DNA from: Paraburkholderia elongata
GTDB taxonomy: Bacteria; Pseudomonadota; Gammaproteobacteria; Burkholderiales; Burkholderiaceae
Length of the DNA stretch: 64,000 bases
NCBI RefSeq assembly: GCF_013177735.1
Contig: NZ_WOEZ01000186.1
Location: 1 to 64,000 of the forward strand
Direction: 5' to 3'
In this document: positions 53,048-61,890 of the stretch, piece after piece
Numbering within the stretch: position 1 is the stretch's first letter
Layout of the letters: each line of letters starts with the position of its first letter
Translations under genes and position numbers: made by a program
The notes under the pieces: generated by a model
What the model was told of the DNA's origin: nothing
Seen by the model: the letters and a program-made list of their open reading frames with translations, nothing else
Database searches by the model: none

Positions 53048-54799
53048 TTATCCGCGAAGCGCGCTGAGGAAAATTCCAGGCAACTTTAGCCAGGAAGGAC
53101 TCGCCTGAAAGGCAACAATCTTGCGAGCGGTGGCGGTTGCAGTACGGTTCGTCACGAACCACGGCGGCCTTGGCAGCATGGCAAAGCTCCCGTGCAAGAT
53201 TCCGCGAGGAAATGGTCTGAAGGGCGCGCGAACGATCGAGCGCTGCGGCCGATCAAATAGAAAACCATTGTGAACGAATCCTTTGCCACTCTGAATGTCA
53301 TTAAGCGGGTGGCCAGGGAATGCGCCCCAAGGGGTGTGCGCGAGCAGAAAACCCAGCCCACTCCAGGCATTCACCGCTACACACCCGTAGCGCAGTTCAG
53401 CTAACAGAAGCTCAAAATTCACTCCAAGCGCTTTTTCAGTCACCGGGTCAATGATGACATTTGCCCCCAACGTGCCGTGCAGGCGATCGTTCGCGAAAGC
53501 GATCGCGCTCTGCAAGAAGCCCGCGGGATCGTTCCCCTCAACAAACACCACGCCGAGAGCGGGGCCAAAAACTTCAGTCGAAAAACTGGGCGGCTCTTCA
53601 CTCTCTTCGACATTGATAAAGGAAAGAATGCGTGACGCGTCGGCAGCATCTCCGAGTTCAATCGCTTCGGGATTTGTTGCCAAAAACCCGGCGAGCCGTT
53701 CCTGCGCGCCCGGATAGTAAAGCGACCGCGAGGGCGCACGCGCCAGGGCACGACGCAATTCTTCGAGGAATGCCTCCTTCAACGGCCATTCCCGCGGCAA
53801 GATGAGTATCTGGGCCGCAATGCAGTTGAATCCGGAATTGTGAAGTTTCTGAGTGGCGACGTGTTCGGCCTGAAATCGCAAATCAGCCTTCGTCCAAGGG
53901 CCGGGAGCCACGATTGTCGGACAGACCGCGCCCAGTTCACTCGTGATGGGGCGATTGTTTAAAGGCCGATTCCGCTTTTTGCGATCCACGCCATCGTCTC
54001 CTACACCGAAGATAATGGCGTCGTGCGAAGCGGAACTTCCAGTGATGTGCAGCGTATCGATAAGGGAATGCGTAGTCAGATAGATTCCTACGTCAACTCC
54101 ACCGCTCGCAATCGCGAAGTAGCCCGCGTCAATCAGCGGTTTGAAAATGGTCTCGAATATCGGCTTGAGATAGTCTGTGACAGGGTTGAGTTTGACGACT
54201 GTAACGCTGTTTTCCGCATAGAGTTTGTAAAGCGCGTCGAGCGGTGCGATGCTGGTGATATTGCCGGCACCTAGTACGAGCGCTATCCGCCCCTCGTTTG
54301 AGGAACGTTCAGCACCATAACTGCCGGCTGATGATTGCCTCAGCGTCTCGGGCGAAATGTCCGGTTCCATCCACACTTCCGCGCTCACACCACTCAACAG
54401 CAGCCTGTCGGTGATGGTCAGCGGAAAGACCTCTGCGGCCGTTTGTCCGTTGGCGGTGCGACGCACCTTCACTCCGTTCAGATAACGATGGCCGTCGATG
54501 CGCTGAAGCGTACGAAGCAAGATGTCGATAGCCGTCAACATCGCCCATGGTCCTGACATCCACTCCTCGCCCGCGAGTGTCGAGTCGACCGCCAGACCTT
54601 TCCGCGTAACGGCGAGTAGCGCCCACGCCTCGGCAGTTTCTACGACGCCTGCACGTACCTGCTGGAGAAGATCGATACGTTGCTTGATCGGAAGTCGTGC
54701 CCATTCACGCTTGCTGGCGGAGAGTCGATCAATCACGCGGTCCAAATGACCTTGGTTGAATGTCTTTTTCAGACCGTATTGGGATGCCGAGGTTTTCAT
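53048..54799 (-). CDS. Large aldehyde-dehydrogenase-superfamily protein
   Basis: 583 residues from the ATG at 54799, five to six bases after AAGGA. ALDH landmarks are GRIALVLGAGNITSIAPLDA, KLNPVTDYLKP, the turn HITGSSASHDAIIFG and the catalytic cysteine in NSGFNCIAAQ; the following EVFGPALGVVF is the usual C-terminal motif. It is about 90 residues longer than a standard ALDH, with extra N-terminal and C-terminal parts and an unusual cofactor loop, so its acceptor (aldehyde or acyl-CoA) is open. First gene of the unit with the acyl-CoA synthetase and TetR paralogue B. Confidence 0.85.
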   Translation of the reverse strand: MKTSASQYGLKKTFNQGHLDRVIDRLSASKREWARLPIKQRIDLLQQVRAGVVETAEAWALLAVTRKGLAVDSTLAGEEWMSGPWAMLTAIDILLRTLQRIDGHRYLNGVKVRRTANGQTAAEVFPLTITDRLLLSGVSAEVWMEPDISPETLRQSSAGSYGAERSSNEGRIALVLGAGNITSIAPLDALYKLYAENSVTVVKLNPVTDYLKPIFETIFKPLIDAGYFAIASGGVDVGIYLTTHSLIDTLHITGSSASHDAIIFGVGDDGVDRKKRNRPLNNRPITSELGAVCPTIVAPGPWTKADLRFQAEHVATQKLHNSGFNCIAAQILILPREWPLKEAFLEELRRALARAPSRSLYYPGAQERLAGFLATNPEAIELGDAADASRILSFINVEESEEPPSFSTEVFGPALGVVFVEGNDPAGFLQSAIAFANDRLHGTLGANVIIDPVTEKALGVNFELLLAELRYGCVAVNAWSGLGFLLAHTPWGAFPGHPLNDIQSGKGFVHNGFLFDRPQRSIVRAPFRPFPRGILHGSFAMLPRPPWFVTNRTATATARKIVAFQASPSWLKLPGIFLSALRG

Positions 54800-55231
54800 C
54801 GGGTTCCTTTGCATAACTTGTGGTGTGCGGGTCACTTGATCTCGACGCAAGTGGCAAGTTCCGACTCGACGCCCCACCTAACGCTATCGATCTCACGCAC
54901 TCGATAAAACCCTATACATACGGGTACACGGGCACACGACGATTCCGTGGAGAGACGCTTTGTGCGTGCATTTCTGTGGATGTGGTGTCGAAGCTAACGC
55001 AACCTGATTCAAGTACCCGACATTCAGCGTGCGAATACATCTTTTTTAGCTTCCGGGACCGAGCAATGGTGATTGGTAGCAGTGAGGCTAGTGTTCCGCC
55101 CCACTGCCACCGAACTTTTGGGCTCGATCGATAGACACAGTGATTGGACACCGCATCTGTAGATTGCACATCTGGAGCCACGCACCTACCAAAGTGGCGC
55201 CAGACGCCGAAACGATTGCTGTGCACTCCGA
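54800..55231. other. Intergenic region before the ALDH unit
   Basis: 430 nt between the ALDH gene and the end of the next SDR gene. No gene was recognised. Unlike the other gaps of the island it does not contain a clear ATACC/GGTAT palindrome. Confidence 0.4.
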
Positions 55232-56023
55232 TCAGTTAGGTACTTTCGGTTTTTGAATCGGAGCGGCAAATATGCCGCCGTCGACCATCAGTTCCGCACC
55301 GTTGACGTACGACGCGTCATCCGATGCAAGGTAGACAGCTGCGGCAGCCACGTCTTGTGGGGTTCCAAGTCGGCCTGACGGTATCGCTGAAGCGAACATC
55401 TCATCCACACCTGTACCGGCTCCGAAACCGTAGTGGGCTTCTGTCATGGGCGTATGTATGACCCCAGGATGGATGGAATTGCAACGAATCGGCAGCCCCA
55501 AACTCGCGGCCTCGGCCATTGCACATTTGGTCATCAATCTGACTGCGCCCTTAGATGCGCCGTAAGCAATCTGATTCGCCGCGCCGATCATCCCCCCGAG
55601 CGAAGACAGATTGATGATGGATCCCCCACGCGTGCCCATTGCAGCGAAACCGTACTTGATGCCAAGGAACACGCCATCGGTGTTCACCGCGGACACACGA
55701 TGAAAGTCCTCAAGGCTAGTTTGTGCTATAGACCGCACTACCAATATCCCGGCGTTATTCACCAGTACGTCCAGAGTCCCCAGTTGACGTTCCGTTTCAG
55801 CAACAACCGTTGTCCAACTGGCAGGGTTCGAAACGTCGTGCAACATCGCGATGCAGCCCCACCCCTCCTTGCGAATTGCATTAGCCGCCGTTTCCGCCGC
55901 CGCTTTATCAATATCCGTGAGGACAACCGTGGCACCCTCGCTCGCCATAGCGAATGCGATAGCCGCACCGATACCTCGCGCGCCGCCCGTTACCAGTGCT
56001 ACCTTGCCGTTCAACTTATCCAT
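55232..56023 (-). CDS. Short-chain dehydrogenase/reductase (3-alpha/20-beta-hydroxysteroid-dehydrogenase-like)
   Basis: 263 residues from the ATG at 56023, six bases after GGAGG; an ATG two codons earlier abuts the ribosome site. TGGARGIG near residue 12, the NAD-type aspartate in VVLTDIDKAA, NNAGILVV, and SSLGGMIGAANQIAYGASK with the catalytic Tyr and Lys. TGGARG and the downstream MTEAHYGFG segment are shared with hydroxysteroid-type and cyclohexanol-type SDRs, but a steroid substrate is not proven. Operator site 4 lies 56 nt upstream. Confidence 0.9.
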   Translation of the reverse strand: MDKLNGKVALVTGGARGIGAAIAFAMASEGATVVLTDIDKAAAETAANAIRKEGWGCIAMLHDVSNPASWTTVVAETERQLGTLDVLVNNAGILVVRSIAQTSLEDFHRVSAVNTDGVFLGIKYGFAAMGTRGGSIINLSSLGGMIGAANQIAYGASKGAVRLMTKCAMAEAASLGLPIRCNSIHPGVIHTPMTEAHYGFGAGTGVDEMFASAIPSGRLGTPQDVAAAAVYLASDDASYVNGAELMVDGGIFAAPIQKPKVPN

Positions 56024-56078
56024 GTGCATCCTCCGTTTTCAATGTCGTCCGTCACCCGTCGATGGATTGATGGGTAGT

Positions 56079-56106
56079 GTACCAATCAAAGATACCGAAT
56101 GGTATT
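56079..56106. promoter_or_regulatory. Palindromic operator of the ATACC-n-GGTAT family (site 4, compact)
   Basis: GTACCAATC (56079-56087) is followed by ATACCGAATGGTATT (56092-56106), itself a compact inverted repeat (ATACC/GGTAT around five bases). The half-site spelling matches the other sites, but the spacing is shorter. It lies 56 nt upstream of the SDR start at 56023. Confidence 0.55.
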
Positions 56107-56145
56107 GGAGGTCTATTAGGTATTTACGATAGTGACCCCGACAGA

Positions 56146-57483
56146 CTATCGGTCAGACTCCAAAGCTCGCGCCACCCGACGCTCGCGATTGCTGCCCCGA
56201 ACGAATGCCATCAGGAAATTCATCTTGGGATCAGCAGGAAGTCCGTCGGCTAAACGAAGAAGTTGCTCGTTATACCAATTCATTGTTCCAAACCCATTGA
56301 TTGCCTTGAGGATCTTGATCGGGGACTGCGGCCCGAGAAGGCCAGGCCCCAACCGCAGCCGATGCTCCCACGGCTCGAATTGATCAAGGTCACCCTTTAA
56401 TAGCTCGGACGGAGCTTCCGGATAGAGACATAGCGGTCGCCCCAATCCAATCAAGTCGATACCATCGTCGGTAATCGCCTGAGCCATGCCCTTCGCCGTG
56501 CGGAAACCTCCGGTGACCATGAGCTTGGCCCGACTGACACTGCGGCGGATCTCAGGCGCAAAACGAGAGAAGAAGGCCTCCCGTTCCTGAGTGGATCTGC
56601 TGATAGTGGGATCAAAGGAGGGTTCAAGCCCCTCAATGTTTGCCATCTTGGGCTGCTCATAGTTGCCCCCGGATATTTCGATGAGATCGACTCCGGCCTC
56701 ATCAAGCCAGCCCGCGACAATCTGACTGTCTTCGAAGCTGAAACCGCCGCGCTGAAAGTCCGCCGAATTGAGCTTGACGCCGATTGGAAAGTCGGCCCCG
56801 ACGGTGGCCCGGATACGTCTAACTGCCTCCAGTAGAAAGCGAGCTCGGCCGGCCAGGTTACCACCCCAGCGGTCGCTTCGTAGATTGGTGAGGGGCGACA
56901 GGAACTGGGAGACGAGATAACCATGAGCGGCGTGCAACTCCACACCGTCAAAGCCTGTCTGACGAGCTACCCCCGCGGCATGAGCGAACCGCTCGACGAG
57001 GTCCTCAATTTCGTCCGAGGTCAACGCGACCGGCGTCCCGAAACGATCGCCGGGCAAGTTCACCTTAACGGCGGAAGGGGCTTTGGGCGCAAGATTGATC
57101 GACTTCTGAGTCTGTCGGCCGGAATGCGACAATTGCATCCAGACCTGACCGCCGAATGCCTTTGCGGCCGATGACCACGCCTTGAGTGCCGCAAGGGCTT
57201 TGGCGTCCTGAGGACCTTGAATCACGACATTTGAGCCGTGCTCCAAATGCAGCCGATCCACCTGCACATTGCCAGTGAAAAGCAGTCCGGGGCCCTTACG
57301 CGCGAACGTGCGATAGAGTGTCGCGTGCTTTTCCGTCGCGCGATTGCGGGAATCGGCAAGGAACTCTGACATTGCACCCTTGACCAGGCGATTTGGTAGC
57401 GTCACGCCGCATGGTAATGCCAGGGGCTGACTCAGAATGTCCGAAGGGCTTTGCGGCGTGCTGTAAGTGGCGATAGGCTGCAT
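56146..57483 (-). CDS. Old Yellow Enzyme-like NADH:flavin oxidoreductase (long form)
   Basis: 445 residues from the ATG at 57483. FMN-barrel motifs: TLPNRLVKGAMSEFLADS, WMQLSHSGRQTQKSIN, the active-site pair in GVELHAAHGYLVSQFLSPLT (H-x-x-H), RSDRWGGNLAGRARFL, and DLIGLGRPLCLYPEAP near the end. The H-A-A-H pair marks this as the NADH:flavin oxidoreductase/xenobiotic reductase branch. It is similar in pattern to the gene at 57749-59008. It begins 170 nt after operator site 5 on the minus strand and is about 120 nt upstream of the SDR unit. Confidence 0.9.
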   Translation of the reverse strand: MQPIATYSTPQSPSDILSQPLALPCGVTLPNRLVKGAMSEFLADSRNRATEKHATLYRTFARKGPGLLFTGNVQVDRLHLEHGSNVVIQGPQDAKALAALKAWSSAAKAFGGQVWMQLSHSGRQTQKSINLAPKAPSAVKVNLPGDRFGTPVALTSDEIEDLVERFAHAAGVARQTGFDGVELHAAHGYLVSQFLSPLTNLRSDRWGGNLAGRARFLLEAVRRIRATVGADFPIGVKLNSADFQRGGFSFEDSQIVAGWLDEAGVDLIEISGGNYEQPKMANIEGLEPSFDPTISRSTQEREAFFSRFAPEIRRSVSRAKLMVTGGFRTAKGMAQAITDDGIDLIGLGRPLCLYPEAPSELLKGDLDQFEPWEHRLRLGPGLLGPQSPIKILKAINGFGTMNWYNEQLLRLADGLPADPKMNFLMAFVRGSNRERRVARALESDR

Positions 57484-57652
57484 ATAAAGCTGACTCCATG
57501 TCCGTGAAAGTTGCGGTGCGCATGGCACGCGCCCGCGAAAGACGCCCCGCACCCCAGTGGATCTTCTTCGTACCGCTACGTCTCTGCTGGCCTACCAGAT
57601 CTTCGAGGTAGTCGAGGCGCACTCGCGAACGACGGTTGGATTACATCCAAAC

Positions 57653-57686
57653 AATACCATATAGAATTCAAATATCACATGGTATT
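57653..57686. promoter_or_regulatory. Palindromic operator of the ATACC-n-GGTAT family (site 5)
   Basis: AATACCATAT (57653-57662) faces CACATGGTATT (57676-57686) across an AT-rich interior that contains GAATTCA, as does site 1. It stands about 170 nt upstream of the Old Yellow Enzyme gene at 56146-57483 and probably overlaps its promoter. Confidence 0.65.
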
Positions 57687-57748
57687 TTAATGCTCTTCAA
57701 CTCCATAGCTCCGTGGTCAATTGGATACTCCATTGCGTTGTCTGAACA

Positions 57749-59008
57749 TCAGGCCATGGCTCTGTGCTGCAGCAGCGTTGTGATGACGCGAGTCTCGAGT
57801 TCGGTGAACTGCGCCACGGCATCCTCGCCACCTAGCGACAGATCCGGATCGAGACCGTCTGCCAGCCGTTCGAGTTGCATGTTGTTCCACGGAAGCAGAT
57901 GAAACGGATGGAGCGCAGCCTCAGGACTGGACGCACGATCGACTTCGCCGGAGAGAATGCGCTTCGGAACTTCAGGATCTGCAATGATCGGACGGCCGAG
58001 CCCGATGAGATCCAGTTCGCCGCGCTCCAGCGATTCGATCATGGCTGCCGTCGTGCGAAATCCACCGACCACCATCACAGGCATCTTCGCCGCCGCACGA
58101 ACGGAGGCGGCGAAATCCACGAAAAATGCTTCGCGCTTAACGGTGCTTTCGCGCGGCGCGTCTTCTCCCTCGTCCTTTAGCGTAAGGCCCGCGATCTTCG
58201 GCTGCTCGAGCGAACCGCCCGATAGCTCGAGCAGATCGAGCGAAGAATCGTTGAGCTTCTTCACCAGTTCGATGCACTCGGCATTGGTGAAGCCGCCCTT
58301 CTGGAAATCGGATGAATTGAGCTTGAGTGCAACCGGAAAGTCGGGACCAACGGCAGAGCGAACCGCAGCCAGCACCTCGAGTACGAACCGGGAGCGATTT
58401 TCAAGCGAACCTCCCCAGCGGTCCGTGCGCTTGTTGGCGAGCGGGCTAAGGAACTGCGAAATCAGGTACCCGTGCGCCCCATGCAGCGAGACACCGGTGA
58501 AGCCGGCCTCGCGCACTTTCCCGGCAGCGAAGGCGAATTGCCCGATGGCCTGCTGAATCTGCTCTTCCGTCATTTCGCGCGGCGTGGCGAACGAAAAGCC
58601 GGCGCCCCGCATCACATCGATGTCGACGGATGACGGCGCGAGCGGCGACGTATTGATCACACTTTGCACCTGTCGTCCGGTATGACTGAGTTGAGCCCAG
58701 AAATGCGCGCCGTCCGACGTTCCTGCAGCGGCGAGCCGTGCGAGCTGCTCCTGTCCGCTCTCGTCGTCGATCACGATATTGCCCGGGCGCTCGAGATGCC
58801 ACCGGTCGACCTGGATATTGCCGGAGAGAAGCAGCCCGGCGCCAGAACGCGCCCAGCGCCGGTACAACGCTTCGAGGCGCGGCGTCGAATGATTGTTAGC
58901 ATCGGCCATGCCTTCGCTCATGGCTGCCTTGGCGAGGCGGTTTGCGAGAATCGCGCCGCTGGGTAGTCGCAGCGATTGTGAAAGAGGGTTACTCATCTGA
59001 ATGTCCAT
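57749..59008 (-). CDS. Old Yellow Enzyme-like NADH:flavin oxidoreductase
   Basis: 419 residues. Motifs parallel those of the neighbouring enzyme: ILANRLAKAAMSEGMADANN, FWAQLSHTGRQVQSVIN, GVSLHGAHGYLISQFLSPLA (H-x-x-H), RTDRWGGSLENRSRFV and DLIGLGRPIIADPEVP. It is divergently transcribed from a TetR gene with a palindrome between them, so it is very likely induced through that regulator, like the NemR-NemA pair. Start could also be Met5 at 58996. Confidence 0.9.
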   Translation of the reverse strand: MDIQMSNPLSQSLRLPSGAILANRLAKAAMSEGMADANNHSTPRLEALYRRWARSGAGLLLSGNIQVDRWHLERPGNIVIDDESGQEQLARLAAAGTSDGAHFWAQLSHTGRQVQSVINTSPLAPSSVDIDVMRGAGFSFATPREMTEEQIQQAIGQFAFAAGKVREAGFTGVSLHGAHGYLISQFLSPLANKRTDRWGGSLENRSRFVLEVLAAVRSAVGPDFPVALKLNSSDFQKGGFTNAECIELVKKLNDSSLDLLELSGGSLEQPKIAGLTLKDEGEDAPRESTVKREAFFVDFAASVRAAAKMPVMVVGGFRTTAAMIESLERGELDLIGLGRPIIADPEVPKRILSGEVDRASSPEAALHPFHLLPWNNMQLERLADGLDPDLSLGGEDAVAQFTELETRVITTLLQHRAMA

Positions 59009-59071
59009 CAGGAAACGGTCACATGGAAACCGAGTCCTTTCCCCAAGAGGTAAAGTCGACCCGGCACAACA

Positions 59072-59115
59072 ACGACAGTGATCGCTGTCGTTTGTGGTAT
59101 AGTGGTCGCTGTCGT
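59072..59115. promoter_or_regulatory. TetR operator: perfect 7-nt-arm palindrome plus extra half-site
   Basis: ACGACAG (59072-59078) and CTGTCGT (59085-59091) form a perfect inverted repeat with six spacer bases, and CTGTCGT recurs at 59109-59115 as part of a direct repeat AGTGRTCGCTGTCGT. The sites lie between the divergent Old Yellow Enzyme and TetR genes. Arms differ from the ATACC family of the neighbouring island, implying a separate regulator. Confidence 0.65.
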
Positions 59116-59148
59116 ATCATCCGTCAAGCAGATAAAAGAGGGACACTT

Positions 59149-59814
59149 ATGGTCAAGACCTGGTCGGATGACAATCCGAAAGCCGCGTTGATGTCGCGCA
59201 AGCGAACGATGATCGTCGACGCTGCGCTGCGGGCCTTCCTTGAAAACGGTTATGCCGAAAGCTCGGTCAATCGCATCGCGGCGGACGCCGGTGTATCCAT
59301 CAAGACGCTATACCGGCACTTCGAGAGCAAGGACGATCTGTTCAGTGCGGTGATGCAGGCGGCCTGCTCGCCGTCCGGCACGAAGCCGTCCGACACGTCG
59401 GAATCTGCCGAACAGGACGAGCCATCCTGGTTTAGCGAACCTCCGGCCGTCGCGTTGCCAATGGCAGGCAGCGACTATCTGCGGCACGCGCTTTCGGAGG
59501 AACAGTTGGCCCTTTATCGCGTCGTGACCCGGGATGCGCCCCGCTTCCCGGAGTTAGCTCGCCGCTATCGCGAAGAAGTCACGGGCGTCCGTGATGCACT
59601 GTTCGCGCGCTACCTCGACCGGTGGCTGCCTGTCACGGGCTGGAAAGTAGCTGACAGGTACGGAGCTGCCGCGGTCTTCGCGGCGCTACTCAAGGCCGGC
59701 CTTTTCGACGAGGCACTATTCGGCGTGGTAAGCGCCAGCGAGGAAGAGATTGCTAAACGCGCGGGCGACGCAACCGCCCAAATGCTGGCTCTCATCGAAG
59801 CCGGCCTGGTCTAG
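59149..59814 (+). CDS. TetR-family transcriptional regulator
   Basis: 221 residues from the ATG at 59149, eight bases after GAGGG. Helix-turn-helix about residues 17-63 (RTMIVDAALRAFLENGYAES then SVNRIAADAGVSIKTLYRHF). The C-terminal domain resembles the AcrR-type subgroup with the segment LALYRVVTRDAPRFPELARR. It is divergent from the Old Yellow Enzyme gene and has a 20-nt operator in between, so it probably represses that enzyme. A longer frame upstream of the start covers the operator and is not coding. Confidence 0.9.
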   Translation: MVKTWSDDNPKAALMSRKRTMIVDAALRAFLENGYAESSVNRIAADAGVSIKTLYRHFESKDDLFSAVMQAACSPSGTKPSDTSESAEQDEPSWFSEPPAVALPMAGSDYLRHALSEEQLALYRVVTRDAPRFPELARRYREEVTGVRDALFARYLDRWLPVTGWKVADRYGAAAVFAALLKAGLFDEALFGVVSASEEEIAKRAGDATAQMLALIEAGLV

Positions 59815-60048
59815 CATCGTTGCACCTATGTCGTTCAACATACGTGCGCTTTGTAGCCTACCAAGGACTGCGCTTGCGCTCGCACACGGCATGGAACGTA
59901 AGGCTGGGTGCGATTCCTCGACAGGCAGGACCGCACCGACCGACGACTTGACCTCACGTTTCTTGATCATGTTTTCCCTCGATACGATTAAAAGAGATTT
60001 AACCTGCTGGCCTGATATTTATCGATCGACCAATTTTCTGGAGATTCC

Positions 60049-60531
60049 ATGAGCATTCTGCGGCTTGACCACTTCACCTTGCGCACGGCTAAAGTCGACG
60101 AGACCGCTGCGTTCTTCCGTGACGCCATTGGAATGACAGAAGGCTGGCGCCCCGGATTCAGGTTCCCCGGCAGATGGATGTATGCCGGCGACCGGCCCTT
60201 GGTCCATATCGCCAACGTTGAAGCAAACAATGCGCAGATGACGGCATACCTGGGCGATCGCGCGGTGTCGCCCGGAGGCGGCTCGCTTGACCATATAGCG
60301 ATGCGCTGTATCGGTCTGGCGGACTATCAGAAACGCCTCAGCGCACTGGGTTTGCCATTCCAGGAACGAGTCGTTCCGGAACTTTCGGAGCACCAGCTCT
60401 TTGTTGAAGACCCGAACGGGATCAAGATCGAGTTACTGTTTCCTTACTCGCCCGACAACAAAATCCTGGGGGATAACCTCGGGAGCATGGATTTGCACGC
60501 GGTATCGCCCGTACCGTCGCCTGCTTCGTAG
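60049..60531 (+). CDS. VOC-family (glyoxalase/bleomycin-resistance-like) protein
   Basis: 160 residues with GGAG five bases before the ATG. His at position 8 (RLDHFTLRT), His in LDHIAMRC and Glu in IKIELLFPY could be the metal ligands of a VOC module pair. Residues PGFRFPGRWMYAGDRPLVHI resemble the extradiol/fosfomycin-like group. It is a distant relative of the VOC gene at 35735-36133, which is also next to an Old Yellow Enzyme gene. Confidence 0.85.
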   Translation: MSILRLDHFTLRTAKVDETAAFFRDAIGMTEGWRPGFRFPGRWMYAGDRPLVHIANVEANNAQMTAYLGDRAVSPGGGSLDHIAMRCIGLADYQKRLSALGLPFQERVVPELSEHQLFVEDPNGIKIELLFPYSPDNKILGDNLGSMDLHAVSPVPSPAS

Positions 60532-60533
60532 GA

Positions 60534-60896
60534 CTAAACAGGCGCTGTCCGCGCGCGATGCGGCCTGCAAGAGACGGCTTGGCGAATGCTCACGAGCGGC
60601 CGCCCGAAACGATACAGCGACCACCAGCCGAGCCCTGCCACCAGTCCGCACATCGTCAGGACGAGCACGCGACGCTCAGGCGCGGCATCGGTAACACCTT
60701 GCAGAAAACTCTCGCTGCTGATCACGTGCGTCACGCTGTAGCCGTATGCAAGGTGCTGAATGCCGTGCAGCAGCAAGGCGAGCAACATGCCGCCGAGACC
60801 GGCGCCAATGCCGGTCAGCAACGTGACCGCGACCATTGCCGCAAGGGGGTTGCGCGCGCGCCGCCGTGGCCCCGAAGTGATTGATTTGACTGACAT
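60534..60896 (-). pseudogene. N-terminal remnant of a ClC-family chloride channel/transporter
   Basis: 120 residues beginning with a basic segment and the helix NPLAAMVAVTLLTGIGAGLG then GMLLALLLHGIQHLAYGYS, and later LVAGLGWWSLYRFGRPLVSI, which is the N-terminal region of ClC proteins related to ClcB. Intact proteins have 400 or more residues with GSGIP and GREGP filters; here the frame ends after about 100 ClC residues in an unrelated arginine-rich tail that runs into the VOC gene end. Truncated and presumably inactive. Confidence 0.75.
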
Positions 60897-61111
60897 GGTG
60901 CGTCGACAGAGGCGGAATTAATGGGACGGCGAACATCTTATTCCGCGTCGCAACATGAATCTAATTAATTTTTCTGCTCGACTAATGCGTTGCGCGCATA
61001 TGTGGCATGCACCAGCTTCCTTCAACGGAAACGTAAGCGCTTGAGACCGTCCGGATCGTTGAAGCCGACGGCGCGCGCATCCGTCGGCACCGCCCCACAT
61101 TTCGCCTTACC

Positions 61112-61484
61112 TCAGTTCACTGATACGAAAAACATCGACGCCACAGACGCGACCCCGACGAACCACACCAGCGAGCGCAACGACGCCAGATTCGCCACAT
61201 ACAGCACGCCATGCAGCACGCGCGTGACGACAAAAATAATCGCCAGCCAGTTGATCCATGGGCTCGAACCGCCTGCCTGCCCCGCGACGACGATTGCCGC
61301 GGTGAACATCGCCAGTGCTTCCCACGCGTTCTGATGCGCAGCGTGAGCGCGCGCGCCAGCCTTCGAGGCCGGCGAGATAAGCGCGCGGCGCGCCATTGTC
61401 GTAGCGCTTGCTGACCTTCGACAGCATGGTCCACGGAAACGGCAGCACCATCACGATGAGCAGGCATAGATGCGGAATCGTCAT
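61112..61484 (-). pseudogene. MAPEG-family membrane protein with a frameshift in a GC repeat
   Basis: The start at 61484 (GGAG eight bases upstream) gives PHLCLLIVMVLPFPWTMLSK and APRAYLAGLEGWRAR; the remainder (HAAHQNAWEALAMFTAAIVV, then NWLAIIFVVTRVLHGVLYVA) follows in another frame to the stop at 61112. Joined, they make a typical MAPEG protein of about 124 residues with four helices and the conserved E-G-W-R-A-R/N-x-x-E pair. The shift lies at the (GC)5 run at 61347-61356 and corresponds to loss of one GC unit. It may be a true pseudogene, a phase-variable slip site or a sequence error. Confidence 0.8.
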
Positions 61485-61890
61485 TCGTCAGTCTCCTTGT
61501 ATGCGCGGCGCGAATGCCGCGAGCCGCTGTTATACCCGCCTCTATCCGCCACCGCCAACCTGAATCCCACGAGTGCCGCCTCTACCGGCACTCGAAACCC
61601 GGAAGCCGGATTGACCGGATTACCGCCCGCAGACGTGAAACCAACATTACGAACAACGAACGTAGAATCAAACACGATTAATACAATAATTACATTTACC
61701 AAACATTCCCCATGCAGTGAGATTCAGCGTGAAATCCGCCCCAGGGATTAATACGGATAAACGCGGGTTCAATCATGCAAGCGTTTAACACTCGGCGTAC
61801 ACTCGCTCGAAGCCCACAGCACAGGGCACACGGGGCTGCAGAGCCGCCCGTCGTCGAACACGGGTTATTGGAGACTCAGGAGAACAATCA
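61485..61890. other. AT-rich intergenic region upstream of the SHS-family carrier
   Basis: About 400 nt without gene. An AT-rich segment with ATTAATACAATAATTACA-like sequence around 61,670-61,700 probably carries the promoter of the MFS gene; no operator or riboswitch was recognised. Confidence 0.4.
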
